Shown piece by piece: positions 41,316 to 50,440 of a DNA stretch of 64,000 nucleotides; the first letter of the stretch is position 1, and each line of letters begins with the position of its first letter. Location of the stretch: contig JAIXTE010000005.1 in NCBI GenBank assembly GCA_027484315.1, forward strand, positions 1 to 64,000, written 5' to 3'. Under the pieces are notes generated by a model. The model was not told where the DNA came from, did no database searches, and saw only the letters and a list, made by a program, of their open reading frames with translations. The translations under genes and the position numbers were made by a program. Source of the stretch: Burkholderiales bacterium (lineage in GTDB: Bacteria > Pseudomonadota > Gammaproteobacteria > Burkholderiales > Burkholderiaceae_B).

Positions 41316-43289
41316 TTAGAAAGTATGAGAAAAGTAAATCCCCGCCCCATGATCGAGGTCGGAATGGTACAACTCGACATTCATGGCTCCGTTTTTGGAT
41401 ACCCTGATAACCGAGTTACTTTCGACAAACATCGTGGATTGACGGCCATGACCGACAAACATCGAGTTTGCAGAAACCGGGCTGTATGCTGCACGCAAAC
41501 GCAAATCCAGCGTGGTTGAAAATCTGTGGTTAGGTCGGTATTGGGCTTTACCTAACCAGCCAAAAGTTACCGGATGCTCGCCAGTACCGACCTCCGGCTC
41601 GATGTAAGCACCAGCCATCACAGTTCTTTGAGCATTGGTTTTTGTAAACCCAACCGCGCTGGTGAATTTTGGCCTCACACCATGAAACCCGCCTTGGTCG
41701 AAGTCATCCAGATAATCGGGCTCTCCCATACGACGACCAAGCGCAACATCCACGCGCCATGACAACAAACCGCCGTAGTCAGACATACCCGTGTCATCTG
41801 GCACGCCTACCGAGGACACAGCCAATACCTTCGCTTCATCCAACCTGTATCCACTTTTGGTTAGTGCAGCGTCAAAAACAAATACACTGAGGGCTCTGCC
41901 AACGCCAAGCGGGTGAAGAGTTCGATCACCTTGTTCGAAAGAGGCATACTTCAGTTTTACTTCGCTGTTGCGCCTATTGCTAAAAAGCACACCCGCCTGC
42001 AACTGCCCGGATTTTTGTGATTCATGGGGAATCGAATTCGGGTAGGGATTAATCTCCGGGATATGGGGCACTTTGGCTGGCAGACTTAACCGAGCCTTTA
42101 AAACAGCGTCTTTTTCATTGATATAGCGATTAGTCTCCGAATCAAGATTGACGGTTTGCCAGAAACTCAGCGCTGCATCCAGTGCGTACTCCGTGTCTGT
42201 CGCAGAAGGTATCTGACCGTTCACGACATCTTGCGACGCATTAAACGGGGACTCGATCAACCGCTGGTAGAGATGCTTTGAAGCTGGGCTAAGCGCAGCA
42301 TACTTAGCCTGTAAAACAGACTGACCGGCAGCTGTGTACTGCACTGTTTTGACAAGAGGGGCGTTTGTCTCTGGATTTTTGACATCCTTGAGAAGATGAA
42401 TCAACTCTATTGGTGCGAACCAGGTGGGATCATCGTTTATATTCAAGGAAGCGCCACTGACCTCGGAAATCATTCGACCCATGGCCCAACCGCAATTCTC
42501 GGAGAGAAAGTAGTAGGGAAACTTAAAAGTGACCACCTCCGCCATCCGATAGACGAAATCCATCTTTTGTGATTCGGACAGGTCGAATTCGTAGCGCCAG
42601 ATTGCACGCAATTCTTTTTCCTGGTATGTGTTCATGTGAGCCGAATAAGCACCGTCGCTAAATCCGGCTGAATAACCACCAAAAAGCCCCTTAAAGATAT
42701 AAGGCAGTACACCTTCACCTGGCGGCACCAAAGCCCCGTAGTTCATTGAGTCTTCAAGAGAGCGATGACTCGCACCCAAACCTGCACGGACATTCAACAG
42801 GGTGTGCCCAAAGGTGCTGGCTGGATTGGAGAGGTATCCTGATACCAGCAAAAGGTCCACAGACTGGACTTTTCCTCCTTCAATCCAGTTAGCCAACTCT
42901 TTGCAATGCAAAGGAAATGGCATTGGGCCCCCGTGCAATTGCCGATATACCCAGTTAAAACGCGCTGGATATTCGCATACCTTCTCCGAATTGAACCCGG
43001 ATTCAGACAAGTCATTCAAAACAGCCTGGAGTTCAGCCAAGACCCAGTTTGGTGTGTTGGGTTGAGTTTGATAGAAAGTGTGATCGCCGTTATTCCATTC
43101 AAGCATCAAAGGTTTTTCATTTTTGACGAACAAAAGATTTCGCCACGCCTGTCCAAGTTGGGATGAAGGGTCGGCAATAAGCTTTTGGAGATAGGCTGGA
43201 GTTTGGAATTCTTTTTTTAATTGTTCTGCATGGGCTGATAAATGGAAAAGAGCCAGTGCAGACATCAGGAATAATACAGATATTCTCAT
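41316..43289 (-). CDS. DUF4105 envelope protein
   Basis: 657 residues; signal peptide to A-H-A-E. Residues about 120-270 contain L-V-S-G-Y-L-S-N-P-A-S-T-F-G-H-T-L and a later Y-Y-F-L-S-E-N-C-G-W, the conserved core of DUF4105 (an NlpC/P60-like fold with His and Cys). The C-terminal half is beta-rich with an outer-membrane-like end (H-G-A-G-I-Y-F-S-H-T-F, terminal Phe), so it is probably inserted in or attached to the outer membrane. It forms a two-gene operon with DUF3015. Confidence 0.85.
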   Translation of the reverse strand: MRISVLFLMSALALFHLSAHAEQLKKEFQTPAYLQKLIADPSSQLGQAWRNLLFVKNEKPLMLEWNNGDHTFYQTQPNTPNWVLAELQAVLNDLSESGFNSEKVCEYPARFNWVYRQLHGGPMPFPLHCKELANWIEGGKVQSVDLLLVSGYLSNPASTFGHTLLNVRAGLGASHRSLEDSMNYGALVPPGEGVLPYIFKGLFGGYSAGFSDGAYSAHMNTYQEKELRAIWRYEFDLSESQKMDFVYRMAEVVTFKFPYYFLSENCGWAMGRMISEVSGASLNINDDPTWFAPIELIHLLKDVKNPETNAPLVKTVQYTAAGQSVLQAKYAALSPASKHLYQRLIESPFNASQDVVNGQIPSATDTEYALDAALSFWQTVNLDSETNRYINEKDAVLKARLSLPAKVPHIPEINPYPNSIPHESQKSGQLQAGVLFSNRRNSEVKLKYASFEQGDRTLHPLGVGRALSVFVFDAALTKSGYRLDEAKVLAVSSVGVPDDTGMSDYGGLLSWRVDVALGRRMGEPDYLDDFDQGGFHGVRPKFTSAVGFTKTNAQRTVMAGAYIEPEVGTGEHPVTFGWLGKAQYRPNHRFSTTLDLRLRAAYSPVSANSMFVGHGRQSTMFVESNSVIRVSKNGAMNVELYHSDLDHGAGIYFSHTF

Positions 43290-43667
43290 ACCGTTTATTT
43301 TAATTTTATTTTTATGATTTTTTGAAAAAACGGGTTATAGAATTTAGCTGATCTGATAAAGACATACTGATAAACTAAAACACTACGACTATTTACACAT
43401 ATTTCAGATTGAATAAAAAAACTTTTTCTCGATTTTCTGAAAAACATTTTTAAACAACAAGACAGTTCCTCATTTTTCAGTTTTTAATCAAGAACCACGA
43501 TACAACATCTTTGCACACTTTCCAGTCCAAGTACATTTCTTGTCATATTAATCACATGGTATTTTTACAAATCCCCCCTTATTTATAGATATTTATAAAA
43601 TATTGAAATCAAGTAAGTAATATTATTAAAAAAATAATGAAAATCCGTATAACCCTACCCTGCTGGT
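43290..43667. other. A+T-rich stretch upstream of the DUF4105 operon
   Basis: No gene. Long A/T tracts (about 43,300-43,640) probably hold the operon promoter and separate it from the esterase 3' end. Confidence 0.45.
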
Positions 43668-44546
43668 TTATTTCAACTGTGAGAGATAGGTTGAAATTGC
43701 TTTGCCTACGAAAGATTCGGCTGACCCAGCATCCTGATTCACGGATCGATGTGAGCTATCGGGAACAGCCAGAACAATCGCATTGGATCCGTTCAAATTC
43801 AGCTCATTCCCCAAAGCTTCAGATTGGTCACGGGAATCTTCCCGATCCGCAACGTGAAGAATCAACCATGAAGCGACATTGGGCTGCCTTGCATGTGTAA
43901 TCGGCGAAAGCTCTTGACGAACTTTTGGATCCAGACCAAAAGCGGATTCATACAATCTTGCGGCCAACCTGTTTTTTCGACCTGAATTGGCAATCGAATC
44001 CATTTGTCGATTGACGTCATAGCCTGCACCATCCAGCAAAATCACTCCTTTCACAGCTGACATGGGCACACCAGCGTCTCCCAAATAGGATGGATTTGCA
44101 GAGACCAAGGCAGCCAAGTGTGCTCCAGCGCTGTGCCCCATCAACACAATGTTGTTTGAGTCAAACCCCAACTGCCCTGCTTTGTTTCGAAGATAGGCCA
44201 CCGCGGCGGCCACATCACTGGCCTGGTCATTGGGAGACAGTGCCGGGTTTTCTCTGGAACTGCTTTTGGACAAAAGCCGATAGTTGACTGAGGCAAAAGC
44301 AAAACCCAGTTGGTGATAGAAAGCGGGTTTATTTCGAGTCCCAATCGCTTTGTCACCTATCACCCAACCACCACCATGAACAAACACTACCAGTGGTGCT
44401 TGGGGTTTGCCGAGCAATGGATAAAAATCGACTTCTTGTGCTGGGTCTAAACCGTACTTGTATTCAGAGTTCAGTTTTTCCTGTGCAAAGACTGGATTTG
44501 TTCCAGTGATCAGGAGAAATATGACAACTGAAATCAACTTGCGCAT
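43668..44546 (-). CDS. Alpha/beta-hydrolase (carboxylesterase, BD-FAE/HSL-like)
   Basis: 292 residues from the ATG at 44,544-44,546, which has GGAGGAA upstream. Signal peptide ends near V-F-A. Oxyanion motif V-H-G-G-G-W near 58, nucleophile elbow G-H-S-A-G near 138, acid and histidine in the C-terminal third (A-D-R-E-D-S and D-S-S-H-R). Exported esterase acting on an unknown ester or acyl group. Confidence 0.85.
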   Translation of the reverse strand: MRKLISVVIFLLITGTNPVFAQEKLNSEYKYGLDPAQEVDFYPLLGKPQAPLVVFVHGGGWVIGDKAIGTRNKPAFYHQLGFAFASVNYRLLSKSSSRENPALSPNDQASDVAAAVAYLRNKAGQLGFDSNNIVLMGHSAGAHLAALVSANPSYLGDAGVPMSAVKGVILLDGAGYDVNRQMDSIANSGRKNRLAARLYESAFGLDPKVRQELSPITHARQPNVASWLILHVADREDSRDQSEALGNELNLNGSNAIVLAVPDSSHRSVNQDAGSAESFVGKAISTYLSQLK

Positions 44547-44624
44547 GATCAATTTCCTCCAAGCAAATCAAGTATCAAAGAATTCACTCTACCTGTTATT
44601 GATTCCGCAAGCGCGTTTGTATAT

Positions 44625-45539
44625 TCATGACAATCCACTTGCTGAATCGTCTTTTTTGAGGGCTTCGACAATCGCATCAAATACCAGCCGCACTCGCGTG
44701 GGCACAGGCCCTCGCTGGGGCCGATACACATAAACATCCCAAGGTGCTGGAGAATCCTCCTCGAGAACGCGGACCAAGCGCCTGGCCTGGACATGGCGCT
44801 GTGCAAGGTAATCTGGTAACTGCCCAAAAGCCACACCAGACAAAACCGCATCACACTCTGCTTCCGGGTCGTCGGTCACGAATGCAAACGGCTCGGGGAG
44901 CACACGGCGTTCTTTGCTGAAAAACCAGTGCCAGGGCCGGCCTGCGCTGTGGTCGATCAGCCCTGTGGTGGGCAAAGCGGCCAGGTCTGTTATTCGCTGG
45001 GGAATGCCGTGGTGTTTGATGAGTGACCGGCTGCCATAAACACCGAAATCCACCGAGCCGACTTTGCGCACGACAAAGCGGTTGTCTTTGAACAGGCCCA
45101 TGCGAACACCCACATCAATCTGCCCATCGACCACATCGGCCAGTTCATCGGAAAGCCGAATGTCGATGACAATACCCGGATGAAGGCGTGCCACTTCGTT
45201 GAGTGCTGGCAGCACCCTCAACCGGCCAAGACTGCGGGGAGCCGTGACCCGAACGCGGCCCACCAGTCCGGCAGTGGCCTGTGGCGAGGCAGGTGCAAGC
45301 ACGGCTTCCAGTTGATCCAGACAGGCTCGCACGCGAGGCGCCAGTTCGGCCCCGAAGTCAGTGATGTGCACCCTGCGGGTGGTGCGGTGAAAAAGCAATT
45401 CACCGTAATGCGCCTCAAGTTCCTGAACGGCGCGGGTGACACCTTGCGGGGACATGCCCAAACGTGACGCGGCATCACGAAAGCTTTCTGCCTCTGCCGC
45501 AACGCAAAAAATCCTGAGTCGATCTTGAAGATGAAGCAT
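44625..45539 (-). CDS. LysR-type transcriptional regulator
   Basis: 304 residues. The start is the ATG at 45,537-45,539 (M-L-H-L-Q-D-R-L-R-I-F); the frame stays open a further 121 codons upstream, but those cross the divergent gene. The helix-turn-helix is S-F-R-D-A-A-S-R-L-G-M-S-P-Q-G-V-T-R-A-V. The substrate-binding domain begins near residue 90. Divergent from the GlcG-like gene with a palindrome between them, the normal arrangement for LysR control of the neighbour. Confidence 0.88.
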   Translation of the reverse strand: MLHLQDRLRIFCVAAEAESFRDAASRLGMSPQGVTRAVQELEAHYGELLFHRTTRRVHITDFGAELAPRVRACLDQLEAVLAPASPQATAGLVGRVRVTAPRSLGRLRVLPALNEVARLHPGIVIDIRLSDELADVVDGQIDVGVRMGLFKDNRFVVRKVGSVDFGVYGSRSLIKHHGIPQRITDLAALPTTGLIDHSAGRPWHWFFSKERRVLPEPFAFVTDDPEAECDAVLSGVAFGQLPDYLAQRHVQARRLVRVLEEDSPAPWDVYVYRPQRGPVPTRVRLVFDAIVEALKKDDSASGLS

Positions 45540-45569
45540 GTTATGAACCCTATTTTTATTCCAATAACC

Positions 45570-45584
45570 GGAATTCTTAATTCC
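45570..45584. promoter_or_regulatory. Palindrome in LysR/GlcG-like divergent promoter
   Basis: GGAATT-CTT-AATTCC, perfect 6+3+6 inverted repeat midway between the divergent genes. A candidate LysR site; a T-N11-A pattern fits in it. Confidence 0.5.
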
Positions 45585-45657
45585 TTTCCATTCCATATAC
45601 ACGATTAATGATAACTGCGACACTGCGGCCATCGTAATCACACCCAAAGGAATCTCC

Positions 45658-46428
45658 ATGACCGCACCTACTCGCTCTGTTGCCTTGACTATTGCTGCGC
45701 TGTTGATGTCAGCAAGCCTGACTTCGCATGCTGCCTCGCCTGCTGCTGCGTCTTCAGAATGTGTCACGTTACCAACCCATGCCCAACTGCGCGATGCATT
45801 GGTGGCTGCACGCAAGGCCGACAATGCGGGCTTCAACCTGGACATGTGGGGTGCGGTGGTGTCGCGAAGCGGAACCGTGTGCGCCGTGGCTTTCACTGGC
45901 AAGGAATTGGGCGACCAATGGCCAGGAAGCCGCGCTATCTCGGCGCAAAAGGCCTACACGGCCAATGCCTTCAGCCTGCCCGGCCTGGCCCTGGCTACAG
46001 CCAACCTGTACAGCGCAGTTCAACCAGGCGGCAGCCTGTTCGGCCTGCAGGAGAGCAACCCGGTCAACGCAGCAGTGGCCATGCAGGGTCCAGTCAAAGC
46101 CTGGGGTCAGCCCAATGACCCGTTGGTGGGTCAGCGCATGGGTGGCATCAATGTGTTTGGTGGCGGACTGGCCCTTTATGACAGCAAGGGGACATTGCTG
46201 GGTGCAGTGGGCGTGTCGGGCGACAGCTCCTGCGCCGACCACGCCATCGCATGGCGTACCCGCAACAACCTCAAGCTTGACCATGTGCCGGGCGGTGTCG
46301 GCCCTGGCGGCGTTGATCAAATCGCCTACCAGGGTGACTGGAAGCAGCCACATTGTATTCAGGCTGACCAGGAAGACGCAGTAGTGCGCACCTTGCCGGC
46401 CACTCGGATCAAACAGATGAGCCGTTGA
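45658..46428 (+). CDS. GlcG/HbpS-family protein, exported
   Basis: 256 residues; signal peptide to about S-H-A-A. The domain has T-H-A-Q-L-R-D-A-L, V-V-S-R-S-G-T-V-C-A-V, S-R-A-I-S-A-Q-K-A-Y-T-A-N, and G-G-L-A-L-Y-D. This is the HbpS/GlcG fold, in some members a heme-binding or oxidative-stress sensor. Ribosome site AAAGGAA. It is divergent to the LysR gene and followed by the dienelactone hydrolase gene, so a co-regulated pair is likely. Confidence 0.8.
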   Translation: MTAPTRSVALTIAALLMSASLTSHAASPAAASSECVTLPTHAQLRDALVAARKADNAGFNLDMWGAVVSRSGTVCAVAFTGKELGDQWPGSRAISAQKAYTANAFSLPGLALATANLYSAVQPGGSLFGLQESNPVNAAVAMQGPVKAWGQPNDPLVGQRMGGINVFGGGLALYDSKGTLLGAVGVSGDSSCADHAIAWRTRNNLKLDHVPGGVGPGGVDQIAYQGDWKQPHCIQADQEDAVVRTLPATRIKQMSR

Positions 46429-46487
46429 AGAGGTAAACTGGTGACCAGCTTGTAGCAACACAGCTTTTAATTATCATTGGAGTACTC

Positions 46488-47390
46488 ATGAAACTGACGG
46501 ATTACGGACTGAAACCGATTGACTTCAACAATCCCGCTGAAACAGCAAGCAACACCGAAGCAGGACTGACACGGCGTGGCTTTCTGGTCACTTCGCTGGC
46601 TACCGGCTTTGCCCTGGCATCCAACCCGGTGCTGGCTGATGCCATCACAACCGACAGCAAGGGCTTGGTCGCAGGCGAAGTGAGCATCCCGGTCGCCGAC
46701 GGCAAAATTCCGGCCTACCGCGCAATGCCCGCAGGCCCTGGAAAATTCCCGGTGATGCTGGTGGTGCAGGAGATTTTCGGCGTGCATGAGCACATCAAGG
46801 ACATGTGCCGCCGTTACGCGAAGATGGGCTATTACGCCATTGCACCGGAAATGTTTGCGCGCCAGGGTGATGTGTCCAAGCTGACAGACATCCAGACCAT
46901 TCTGTCACAGGTGGTGTCCAAGGTGCCCGATGCACAGGTTTGCTCTGACCTCGACGCCACATTGGCCTTTGCAGGCGCCAGTGGCCGCGCGGATGTAAAA
47001 CGCACTGCCCTGGTGGGTTATTGCTGGGGTGGTCGCACGGCTTGGGTTTATGCCCGACACAACAGCAAACTGAAGGCTGCTGTGGCCTACTACGGCCTGT
47101 TGGAAGGGCTGAAAACGCCCGACTTGCGCCCGGAAGATCCGATCGACTTTGCCGGCGAGATCAAGGTACCGGTGCTGGGGCTTTACTCTGGCATTGACGC
47201 CTTCGTCAAACAGGAAACCATCGCCAAGATGCGTGGACTGATCAACAAAGGCGGCAGTGGCTCTGAAATCGTGGTGTTCCCGAACGTGGACCATGGCTTT
47301 AACGCAGACTATCGCCCCACCTACGACAAGGCGGCTGCGACCTACGCGCAAAAGCTGGCCAACGACTGGTTCAAGAAGTACGGCGTTTAA
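46488..47390 (+). CDS. Dienelactone-hydrolase-family protein (Tat-exported)
   Basis: 300 residues with a long N-terminus ending in a twin-arginine motif T-R-R-G-F-L near 28-33. Catalytic Cys in G-Y-C-W-G-G near 174, with Asp and His further on (V-F-P-N-V-D-H-G-F). It hydrolyses an ester or lactone in the periplasm (family knowledge). GGAG upstream of the ATG. In a probable unit with the GlcG-like gene. Confidence 0.88.
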   Translation: MKLTDYGLKPIDFNNPAETASNTEAGLTRRGFLVTSLATGFALASNPVLADAITTDSKGLVAGEVSIPVADGKIPAYRAMPAGPGKFPVMLVVQEIFGVHEHIKDMCRRYAKMGYYAIAPEMFARQGDVSKLTDIQTILSQVVSKVPDAQVCSDLDATLAFAGASGRADVKRTALVGYCWGGRTAWVYARHNSKLKAAVAYYGLLEGLKTPDLRPEDPIDFAGEIKVPVLGLYSGIDAFVKQETIAKMRGLINKGGSGSEIVVFPNVDHGFNADYRPTYDKAAATYAQKLANDWFKKYGV

Positions 47391-47468
47391 CTTGGGACGC
47401 CCTGTTTAAAGCACTTGCTTTGACCCAGCCGCAACTGGCTGGGTCAACAACAAATCCGGAGGCACTGG

Positions 47469-48077
47469 ATGCAAGCAGATGTTAATGCCCGTATTGATGT
47501 CTATTTCGACTTTTCCAGCCCCTATTCCTATCTGTCAGTTGCCCGCATACAGCAGATTACAAAGCCGCTCAACATCACTGTTCGGCTGATGCCAATTGCC
47601 TTGGGTGCCATTTTCCAAAAGCTGGGTTGGCAGTCGAGCCCCTTTCTGGAACAGCCCAGAAAGCTGGACTACATGTGGATTGATGTGGCGCGTCAGGCCC
47701 GCAAGCATGGGCTTGAATTTGAAAAGCCTGCTCAGTTTCCAATTGGTAGTATTGTGGCGGCAAGAGTTGCCACTGCCTACAAAGAAGCTCAGTGGCACGA
47801 CGCATTTTGCCTGCGCGTGCTGAAAGCCTATTTTGTGGACAACAAGGATATTTCTCAGCCTGCGGTGATTGAAAAAATTTTGCGGGAATTGAACCTGGAC
47901 GCTGAAGAAATTATTACCCACTCAACATCGGAAAGCGTGAAAGGCTTGCTGCGCGTACGCACAGAGCAAGCAGATCAACTTGGGGTTTTTGGTGCACCAA
48001 CCATGGTGGTTGGTGGTGCGATATTTTGGGGAGATGACAGGCTGGAAGATGCAGTGGCGCATTGCCTGTCAATCTGA
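47469..48077 (+). CDS. 2-hydroxychromene-2-carboxylate-isomerase-like protein (DsbA fold)
   Basis: 202 residues. D-V-Y-F-D-F-S-S-P-Y-S-Y-L-S at the N-terminus (Ser in place of the DsbA CxxC), P-I-G-S-I-V-A-A-R in the middle, and L-G-V-F-G-A-P-T-M-V-V near the end. These are kappa-class GST/NahD features using glutathione. The physiological substrate need not be a naphthalene intermediate. Confidence 0.85.
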   Translation: MQADVNARIDVYFDFSSPYSYLSVARIQQITKPLNITVRLMPIALGAIFQKLGWQSSPFLEQPRKLDYMWIDVARQARKHGLEFEKPAQFPIGSIVAARVATAYKEAQWHDAFCLRVLKAYFVDNKDISQPAVIEKILRELNLDAEEIITHSTSESVKGLLRVRTEQADQLGVFGAPTMVVGGAIFWGDDRLEDAVAHCLSI

Positions 48078-48153
48078 ATGGCGAATCGACGGCTTGCAGA
48101 TTGAAAGCTGAGCCGCAACATGACCACTCCCGCTTTACCAGCGGGATGCCTCA

Positions 48154-50310
48154 TCAAGCCTTGAGTTTCCACACAGTGACTTCACTCAAAGTGTGCTGGT
48201 GCTTGCGGCGGGTTTCACGGATCACGAACGGGACTGATTCGGGTCCTTCAACCAGTGTGAATTTCTCACCCAGAATTTCCTTGAGGCCGTCGAGCGTGCC
48301 GTAGGATTCGCCATCTTTCTTGTAGCCGCCGATCCATTCGCTGCGCTTGGTGTATTCCTCAAGCCAGGTGTAGGGTGAACCCAGCACCAACAAACCGCCA
48401 GGGTTGAGGCGGGATGACACATCTTCCAGGAAGCGGCGTGGCGAGTAAAGGCGGTCGATCAGGTTGGCGGCAAGAATGAGGTCGAAGCCTGTAAAGACAT
48501 CTTTGAGGTTACAGGCATCGCCCTGCCAAAATTCAACGCGGCTGGCGGTTTCAGCAAGGCCAAGGTTGTCCAGGCGACGTTCGTGATAGGTCACCAGCTC
48601 GCCTTCATCGGGCAAGGTGTAGCGAATGGCACCTGTTTCAGTCAGGCGAATACCGACTTGAATCAGCAGCGTGGAGAAATCGATTCCAACCACTTTGTCG
48701 AAGACTTTCGCCATCTCAAAGACGGAACGGCCGGTGGCGCATCCAAGGTCGAGCGCCCTGCCCTGTGCACCGTTGCCATGCCGCTTGTGGGCGGCAATGG
48801 ACAGGTCAGCCATGGCTTTGGCGAAATTGGGTACGCCAAAGGCTGAATCGCCGTAATGGAATTCAGCGTATTGCGAAACCATTGCATCGGTTTCGTAGGT
48901 GGACAAGGGGTTGATCGCAGGCATATCAGTCTCTATATAACGGAATCCAGCGTGCTGGAAGAAATGGCGTCGGAAGGCATAGCGGGATACATGGCGTGAT
49001 TCGTTGCCACATGAAATCCAGCTGCCGCCCTTGATGAGGTTGTGTCGGTTGTCGAAGGTTGGGCTGGTGAAATCGTCGTAGATCGGGTGGACGTTGAAAC
49101 CATCGAAGGGATAGGTCGGTGTTTCACACCATTGCCACACATTGCCCACGACATCAAAAAGTTCGCCATGCGCAAACTGGTTCACTGGGCAGCTTGATGC
49201 CCAATGGTCCAGGTGCAGGTTGGCATTGGCCGCTTCGTTACGCGGTACATCGGCAAGCTGCACGTGATCGTAAATGCGGTTCCATTCGTCTTCGGTCGGC
49301 AGGCGAACGGGTTGGCCTGTCTGCTCGGTTTTCCAGCGGCAGAAGGCACGCGACTCGTGGTAATTCGTTTCCACGGGCCAGTCCCAGGGCATGGACACTT
49401 CCTCGGCCAGAAGGCGCAGCTTCCAGTTGCCAGGCTCGGTGGTGTCGCGCACCCAGAAGGTGGGATGCGTGGCTTGGGCGAAACGCTTCCATCCGCTGCC
49501 TTCATCGTCCCAATAGCTGTCTTTGGTATAGCCGCCCGCATCCACAAATTCGAGAAACTCGGCATTGCTGACCAGGTAACGGGAAGCTTGAAACGAGGCT
49601 ACATCAGCCTTGTGACTGCCGTATTCGTTGTCCCAGCCGTACACCGGGTCGGCCAGGTTCCGGCCGAGCGTTACACGGCCTGCAGGAATATCCACCAATG
49701 TATTGATGGGCGCAGTGCCGCTTACGCGGCAGGGCTGCCAGGCTGGGTGAGGTTTCACGAAATGAAGTGCATGCTGGCGCATCAACACCGACGAGGTTTC
49801 GAGGTGAATGTGCTCGTGCTCAATGCCCATCAACACGGCCCAGAAGGGATCGTTCCAGCCAATTGGCAAAGTAAAGGTTGTATTGCGAATCACGCTGTCG
49901 ACCACTTCCCTGACCTTGCGGCGATAAACACGCACTTCTTCAACGGTCGGCCAATCGTAGCGGGCATCATTCAGGTCATCCCAACTCATTTCATCGACGC
50001 CGACTGCGAACATGGACTCCAGGCGCGGATCAATGCGCTTGTTGATCAGCCCGGCGAGCATGAACTTGTTGATGAAAAAAGTGGCCGTGTGGCCGAAATA
50101 GAAAATCAGGGGGTGGCGAAGCGTGATGGGTTTTTTGTAATACGCTTCGTCGCAACTGAGCACTTCAAAAAGCGATTCATAGCGGTCGAAAGTGGCGTGA
50201 AAGTACTGCAACAGCTCAGCGCGCTTGGATTCGACATCGCTACCAGCCAAAAACGGAGTGCGGAGAAATTGGGCTTTTTGGGTGAGCGTGCGATCGGATG
50301 GGGAATTCAT
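48154..50310 (-). CDS. ovoA: OvoA: 5-histidylcysteine sulfoxide synthase and thiohistidine N-methyltransferase
   Basis: 718 residues, three domains. (1) DinB-like, about 30-190, with iron ligands in F-G-H-T-A near 74 and E-H-E-H-I-H-L-E near 164-171. (2) FGE-sulfatase/EgtB-like, about 205-465, with R-L-P-T-E-D-E-W and D-V-V-G-N-V-W-Q-W. (3) SAM methyltransferase, about 480-718, with L-D-L-G-C-A-T-G-R-S near 520. This order is OvoA, which links cysteine and histidine with oxygen and then methylates the imidazole, the route to ovothiol A. The length matches the family. No separate C-S lyase (OvoB) gene is adjacent. Confidence 0.95.
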   Translation of the reverse strand: MNSPSDRTLTQKAQFLRTPFLAGSDVESKRAELLQYFHATFDRYESLFEVLSCDEAYYKKPITLRHPLIFYFGHTATFFINKFMLAGLINKRIDPRLESMFAVGVDEMSWDDLNDARYDWPTVEEVRVYRRKVREVVDSVIRNTTFTLPIGWNDPFWAVLMGIEHEHIHLETSSVLMRQHALHFVKPHPAWQPCRVSGTAPINTLVDIPAGRVTLGRNLADPVYGWDNEYGSHKADVASFQASRYLVSNAEFLEFVDAGGYTKDSYWDDEGSGWKRFAQATHPTFWVRDTTEPGNWKLRLLAEEVSMPWDWPVETNYHESRAFCRWKTEQTGQPVRLPTEDEWNRIYDHVQLADVPRNEAANANLHLDHWASSCPVNQFAHGELFDVVGNVWQWCETPTYPFDGFNVHPIYDDFTSPTFDNRHNLIKGGSWISCGNESRHVSRYAFRRHFFQHAGFRYIETDMPAINPLSTYETDAMVSQYAEFHYGDSAFGVPNFAKAMADLSIAAHKRHGNGAQGRALDLGCATGRSVFEMAKVFDKVVGIDFSTLLIQVGIRLTETGAIRYTLPDEGELVTYHERRLDNLGLAETASRVEFWQGDACNLKDVFTGFDLILAANLIDRLYSPRRFLEDVSSRLNPGGLLVLGSPYTWLEEYTKRSEWIGGYKKDGESYGTLDGLKEILGEKFTLVEGPESVPFVIRETRRKHQHTLSEVTVWKLKA

Positions 50311-50397
50311 TAAAAACGGACCTGCAATGTTTAACTAAACAGGTTACTGTAATAACACAATTTGCAGTAACAAGCAGATATTCCAACTTGTCTTTGA

Positions 50398-50427
50398 AAG
50401 CCCAATTCTTACAAACCGGGCTTTTTC
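50398..50427. terminator. Hairpin between ovoA and OYE genes
   Basis: AAAGCCC (50398-50404) pairs with GGGCTTT (50418-50424), followed by TT on the plus strand. On the minus strand it lies just after the OYE stop. Weak bidirectional terminator. Confidence 0.45.
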
Positions 50428-50440
50428 CGTTAAGTTTTTG

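Noticed and set aside
45728-46461. Long frames in both strands over the GlcG-like gene
   Set aside because: The GlcG/HbpS frame has a signal peptide, ribosome site and family motifs; the others are shadows.
49204-50313. 369-codon plus-strand open frame
   Set aside because: Entirely antisense to ovoA; a shadow of the high-G+C coding strand with no motif of its own.
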